From positions 1 through 14,228 of the forward strand of contig CALSCO010001046.1 in NCBI GenBank assembly GCA_943704415.1: DNA of 14,228 nucleotides, in the 5' to 3' direction. A program made the translations under genes and the position numbers. Shown in pieces: positions 11,146-14,228 of the stretch; the stretch's first letter is position 1, and each line of letters begins with the position of its first letter. The notes under the pieces are model-generated. The model did no database searches and had not been told where the DNA came from. It saw only the letters and a list, made by a program, of their open reading frames with translations. The DNA is from Parvularia atlantis. Lineage: Eukaryota > Opisthokonta > Rotosphaerida.

Positions 11146-11758
11146 ATGGACGAGCGCCTCGAGCTGCTGCTGCGCCTGGCGAGCGAGCGCCGCGACGCGC
11201 TGGCGCGCACACACCCGGTGCTGCCGTGGGCCGTCTTCTCAGTGCGTGCGGCGGCGTGGCGCTGACACGAGAGCTGACACGTGCACACGCTACACGGCAG
11301 CTTGCGCTCGCCTCGGCCGTGCCGATCGGCTGCTTCGCCGTGTTTGTGACGGGCGCGGTCGTGCTCGGCCTGGTCACGCTGCTGGTCGTCGAGCTGACGG
11401 CCATCCTCACGGCCGCCGTGGTGCTGTTCTGGTGCGCGACGCGCCGTTGTGTGTGCGCATGCGCCGTCCTCAGCAGCACGTCCCCCTCGAAAGGATCCTC
11501 GTCGGCACCACCTTCGCCGTCGCCGGCGTGTTCCTGTGGGTCCTGGCAGCCTACCAGGTCTTTCGCGCCGCCCGCAGCATCCTGGTCGTCGTGGGCGCTG
11601 CTCCTGGAGGCCAGCACGAGCATCACCGGCATAGCCGCTGGCACCACGTCAAGACCGCCGCCGCTGCCGATGCCGCCGATGCGCCGCCCGGTGCCGAGCG
11701 TGCTACCGACGACGCGCCGGCCGGCCGCTCACCACTGAAGCAAGGTGCCGCGACGTGA
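11146..11758 (+). CDS. Promethin (LDAF1/Ldo-like) lipid-droplet membrane protein
   Basis: Promethin-family proteins sit in the ER and at lipid droplets and work with seipin in droplet formation. Three exons (11146-11241, 11301-11431, 11494-11758) total 492 bases, or 163 residues. A short charged amphipathic start (MDERLELLLRLASERRDALA) is followed by HPVLPWAVF, then a nearly continuous hydrophobic block at about residues 28-110: SLALASAVPIGCFAVFVTG, VVLGLVTLLVVELTAILTAA, and ILVGTTFAVAGVFLWVLAAY. This suits the paired membrane hairpins of the family. The tail is polar with a His cluster (HEHHRHSRWHH). Splicing at 11432-11493 uses an AAG acceptor; the more upstream CAG sites break the frame. 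The ATG sits in a strong context (GCCATGG). An in-frame ATG at 11110 would add twelve residues but overlaps the divergent gene's start. The family call rests on hydropathy pattern and motif feel, not alignment. Confidence 0.78.
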
Positions 11759-11938
11759 GCTCGTGCGAGCGGCACCGGATAGACCGCGCTGCGCGCTCGC
11801 ACACAGAGCCCGCGGTCGACGCCGCCGACGCCCGCACGATCGACACAAACGAGGAGTGATCATTGTTCAGCATGCTTCTTTATGTGCGCCGCAGCGGTTG
11901 GGGGCGCGCACACACACGCGTGCATGTGCAGCGAGTGT
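11759..11938. other. Convergent 3' intergenic region
   Basis: These 180 bases separate the promethin-like stop codon and the STE12 stop codon. A perfect small hairpin (GCTCG-TG-CGAGC) directly follows the + strand stop. ATAAAG on the minus strand near 11880 could serve as a weak poly(A) signal for STE12. Nothing gene-like was seen. Confidence 0.55.
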
Positions 11939-12548
11939 TCAATGCGCTGGGGTGGACGCGACACGTCCGCGGCCGCCGCGGTCGGTCGCCGTGCCCGCGC
12001 TCGTGGCGTCCAGGCCGTGGTCGTCGTCGAGCAGGATCCCGTTACCGCCATGTCGCCCGTCGCCGCGGCTGAGGGCGGTCTGTGCGTGCTGCGCGCGGGC
12101 ATGTGAGCGCGGGCGGGCCGGGGCTCGGCAAGCGCACCTGCAGGTGCAAGCGCAGTACGTCCAGATCGGTGCTGGCATCGTCGTCGGACGCATGGACGGT
12201 CAGGCCGGGCTCCTCCAGGTACGCGATGTCGCCCGGCACAGTCCCGTCCTTGTCGTCCGCGCCGCCCATGCTGCTGAGCGTGATCGTGTGGGCCGAGCCG
12301 TCGTCGTCGTGCGGGTCCAGCAGGCTTCTGCGCGGCCTCGCCGATCAGTAGGGCATGCGTGCTCCCCGCGACGCGCACCTCGCGTCGAGCTCCTTGGCCA
12401 CGTCACCGCCGCCGTAGCTGGTCGCCGGCTCGGTCGCCTGCGCGAGCTTGACGCGCTTGCGCTGCCTGTGAAAGAGCTGCTGCTGCTGCTGCTGTAGTTG
12501 TTGCTGCTGTAGTCGTTGCTGCTGCTGCTGCTGTAGTTGTTGTTGTTG

Positions 12549-12606
<58 letters not shown>

Positions 12607-12673
12607 ATCTGCAGGTACTGGAGCTGCTGCTGTTGCTGCATCTGCTGAATCTGGTAGTACTGCTGCAGCTGGA

Positions 12674-12704
<31 letters not shown>

Positions 12705-13944
12705 GAGCGCTTGCAACGGCGGCGTGGCCCGCGAGGCGCCCTCGCCTCCGCCAAGGCCCAGCGGCGCAAAGGCCGACAGCGACGACGCGAGCGAGGGCCG
12801 CTGCAGGAGTGACGAGTTGCGCTGCGCCGCGATCGTCTCGGCCGCCTGCTGCATCATGTACAAAGTGAACCGTGGCTGCAGCGGGTGCGAGGCCGGCAGC
12901 GTTGCGTCTGCGCGCGTGCGCAGATGGTCGGCCTGGGCAGCACATGCGGCGCAGACGCGAACGCGCACCCGTCCCGAGCGAGAGCAGCGTGTCGACGATG
13001 GGGAAGATCTCGCGCTTGCGCTCGCGCCGCAGCGCATCCTGGTAAAGCTTCTCGTGCTGCGCGCCGCGCGTGAGCATGTGCCAAGCGCGCGGGGTGTCAG
13101 GCGGCACGCACCGGGACCGAGAACCAGAAGAAGACCTTCTGCTTCTTGTGCGTGCGGATGCAGTGCAGCTTGTAGAGAAAGTCGAGGAAGGGCGAGCGCG
13201 GCTCCTCGAGCGTCGCGTCCACGCCCGGCTTGAGGTTGCGCAGGTCGCTGAAGATGCCCTGGGCGGCGGCGACGCGGCGACGCGCGCGGTCAGGCGCTCG
13301 GCCCATGCACGCGTGTAGCGCGCAGCAGTACCTCCTCAAACTTCTTGCGATCGGCAATCAGGTGCCCTTCGAGCCGGAAGCGCCAAATGATCGACTTGAC
13401 GATGTCGGTGCCAGTGATGAAGAAACGGTTCTGCGACGAGGCGGCTATGAGTACTCGCCGGCGTGCCGACACACTCGCACAGCACACCTCCCACAGCACG
13501 CAGCTGATGTTCTCCTCGTACAACTGGAAGCGCTTGACAAACTGGCCGTGCTCCCTGGCCGCACGCGCGACACGGTCAGGCGCGCGCAGACCGCGTCGGC
13601 CGCACCAGTGCAGGGGGCTGGTCTCGATGAAGTTGATGAGCTCGCGCTGTAGCCGGTCGGCCTCGTGCAGCGGAATCTGGAAAGGCATGACCGCATCGGA
13701 GCTCTCGACTTCGGGTGGCCCGACGGGTGCCGGCGGCCCTGCGCTCTCCACCCGGGCGTCGCTCCCGGGCGCAGGCGTGCCCGTGTCTGGCGCGGCGGGT
13801 GCGGCGGGTGCGGCGGGTGCTGCTGGCGCGGCGGATGCGGCTGGTGCGGCGACGACTGCGGGTTTCTTGGACTGGCGCGCGCGCGCGCGCGAGGTGTCAG
13901 CACCCGCGCACGCCCCACACGCCACGCACCAGAATGGGCGGCAT
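11939..13944 (-). CDS. STE12: STE12-family transcription factor
   Basis: STE12 factors act downstream of MAP kinase cascades in mating and filamentous or invasive development and bind DNA through the fungal STE domain. Nine exons (13930-13944, 13606-13871, 13488-13554, 13332-13430, 13112-13258, 12969-13056, 12379-12907, 12138-12327, 11939-12088) total 1551 bases, or 516 residues. An Ala/Pro-rich start is followed by the STE domain at about 77-225: RELINFIETSPLHW, YEENISCVLWENRFFITGTD, IVKSIIWRFRLEG, KKFEEGIFSDLRNLKPGVD, LDFLYKLHCIRTHKKQ, KVFFWFSVP, then HEKLYQDALRRERKREIFP. A large Q-rich region follows, then a basic patch (HRQRKRVKL, a likely nuclear signal) and an acidic C-terminus (LLDPHDDDG; ILLDDDHGLD). 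No C2H2 fingers are present, unlike many filamentous-fungal STE12 proteins. The first exon codes only MPPIL. The last intron acceptor could be 12089 or 12080. Its presence argues strongly that the host is a fungus. Confidence 0.95.
12477..12711 (-). repeat. CAG-rich tract coding the STE12 poly-Q region
   Basis: On the + strand this is CTG/TTG-rich, with a pure run of about 17 CTG near 12555-12605. In the STE12 frame it codes long glutamine runs broken by L, M, Y and R. Poly-Q regions are common activation or condensation domains in fungal regulators; the pure core is likely to vary in length between strains. Confidence 0.92.
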
Positions 13945-14228
13945 GGGGGCGGCGCGCTAGGCGGCTGCGACGCGTCGTTTCATCAGAGGGACGGTGCAAC
14001 GAGGCGCGGCGAAGGGTGCCGTTACAGCGCCAGATGACCCCGCGGCGCGCGCCAACAGGACGCCTGCCGCGCACACACAGCGCGCACGGGCCAGCCGCAC
14101 CAGCCACGCCCGCGCAGGCACGCCTGGAGCACGGGCGCGCTGCCCAGCGGCGCACTCACCCGACACGACCCAGCCCGCGCGCCACGCAGGCCCACCCGCC
14201 CACCAGCGGGCGCACGTACAGGTCGCCC
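13945..14228. promoter_or_regulatory. STE12 upstream region; possible edge exon at 14160-14228
   Basis: The sequence before the STE12 ATG is very GC-rich, with no clear TATA box. At the edge the minus strand reads GDLYVRPLVGGWACVARGLG without a stop, ending at a GTGAGT donor (14159-14154). This could be an exon of a further minus-strand gene or chance. No acceptor giving a sensible continuation was found. On the + strand an ATG at 14033 opens a frame to the end, but its product is low-complexity Arg/Pro/Ala. Confidence 0.3.

Noticed and set aside
10295-11647. 450-codon minus-strand frame
   Set aside because: Only its 3' part carries the TPR exons; the 5' part is antisense to the promethin-like gene and low-complexity.
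12537-12812. + strand poly-Leu ORF
   Set aside because: It is the antisense of the STE12 CAG tract.

Overview
The window is nuclear DNA of a very GC-rich eukaryote. Seven genes can be resolved, most cut by many short introns (about 46-95 bases) that start with GTGCG and end in AG. The gene set is an epsin, a Rim15-type kinase with a receiver domain, a STE12 factor, a Ure2/YfcG-like glutathione transferase, a promethin-like lipid-droplet protein and a TTC14-like TPR protein. It points to a fungus; the GC-rich, compact, intron-dense style would suit an early-diverging zoosporic (chytrid-like) lineage, but that placement is inference. No bacterial operon, transposon, CRISPR array, tRNA or rRNA was seen.

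Layout, left to right: 3' part of an epsin (+, 92-2618, cut by the window edge); a one-pass membrane protein with a WW domain (-, 2798-4449); a divergent promoter region (4450-4897); a glutathione transferase (+, 4898-6038); a long GT microsatellite (6066-6140) in the short convergent gap; a Rim15-like protein kinase (-, 6194 to about 9599); a TTC14-like TPR protein (-, 9646-11111) packed head to tail against it; a promethin-like protein (+, 11146-11758) whose start codon is only 34 bases from that of its divergent neighbour; and a STE12 transcription factor (-, 11939-13944). The last 280 bases are mostly upstream sequence, with a possible exon of another gene at the edge.

Exon-intron models were built by hand from protein family signatures, reading phase and splice signals. 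For six genes the exon lengths sum to a multiple of three and give one open product from start to stop; the epsin closes in the same way from its first visible exon. The genes do not form one pathway. Themes are membrane traffic and lipid storage (epsin, promethin-like), and nutrient/stress and developmental signalling (Rim15-like, STE12). No clearly new multi-gene system was found. The points most worth a second look are the GTGCG donor consensus, a GC-AG intron in the epsin, the missing start codon of the Rim15-like gene, the extreme divergent spacing at 11111/11146, the intact receiver domain on the Rim15-like kinase, and the many triplet repeats.
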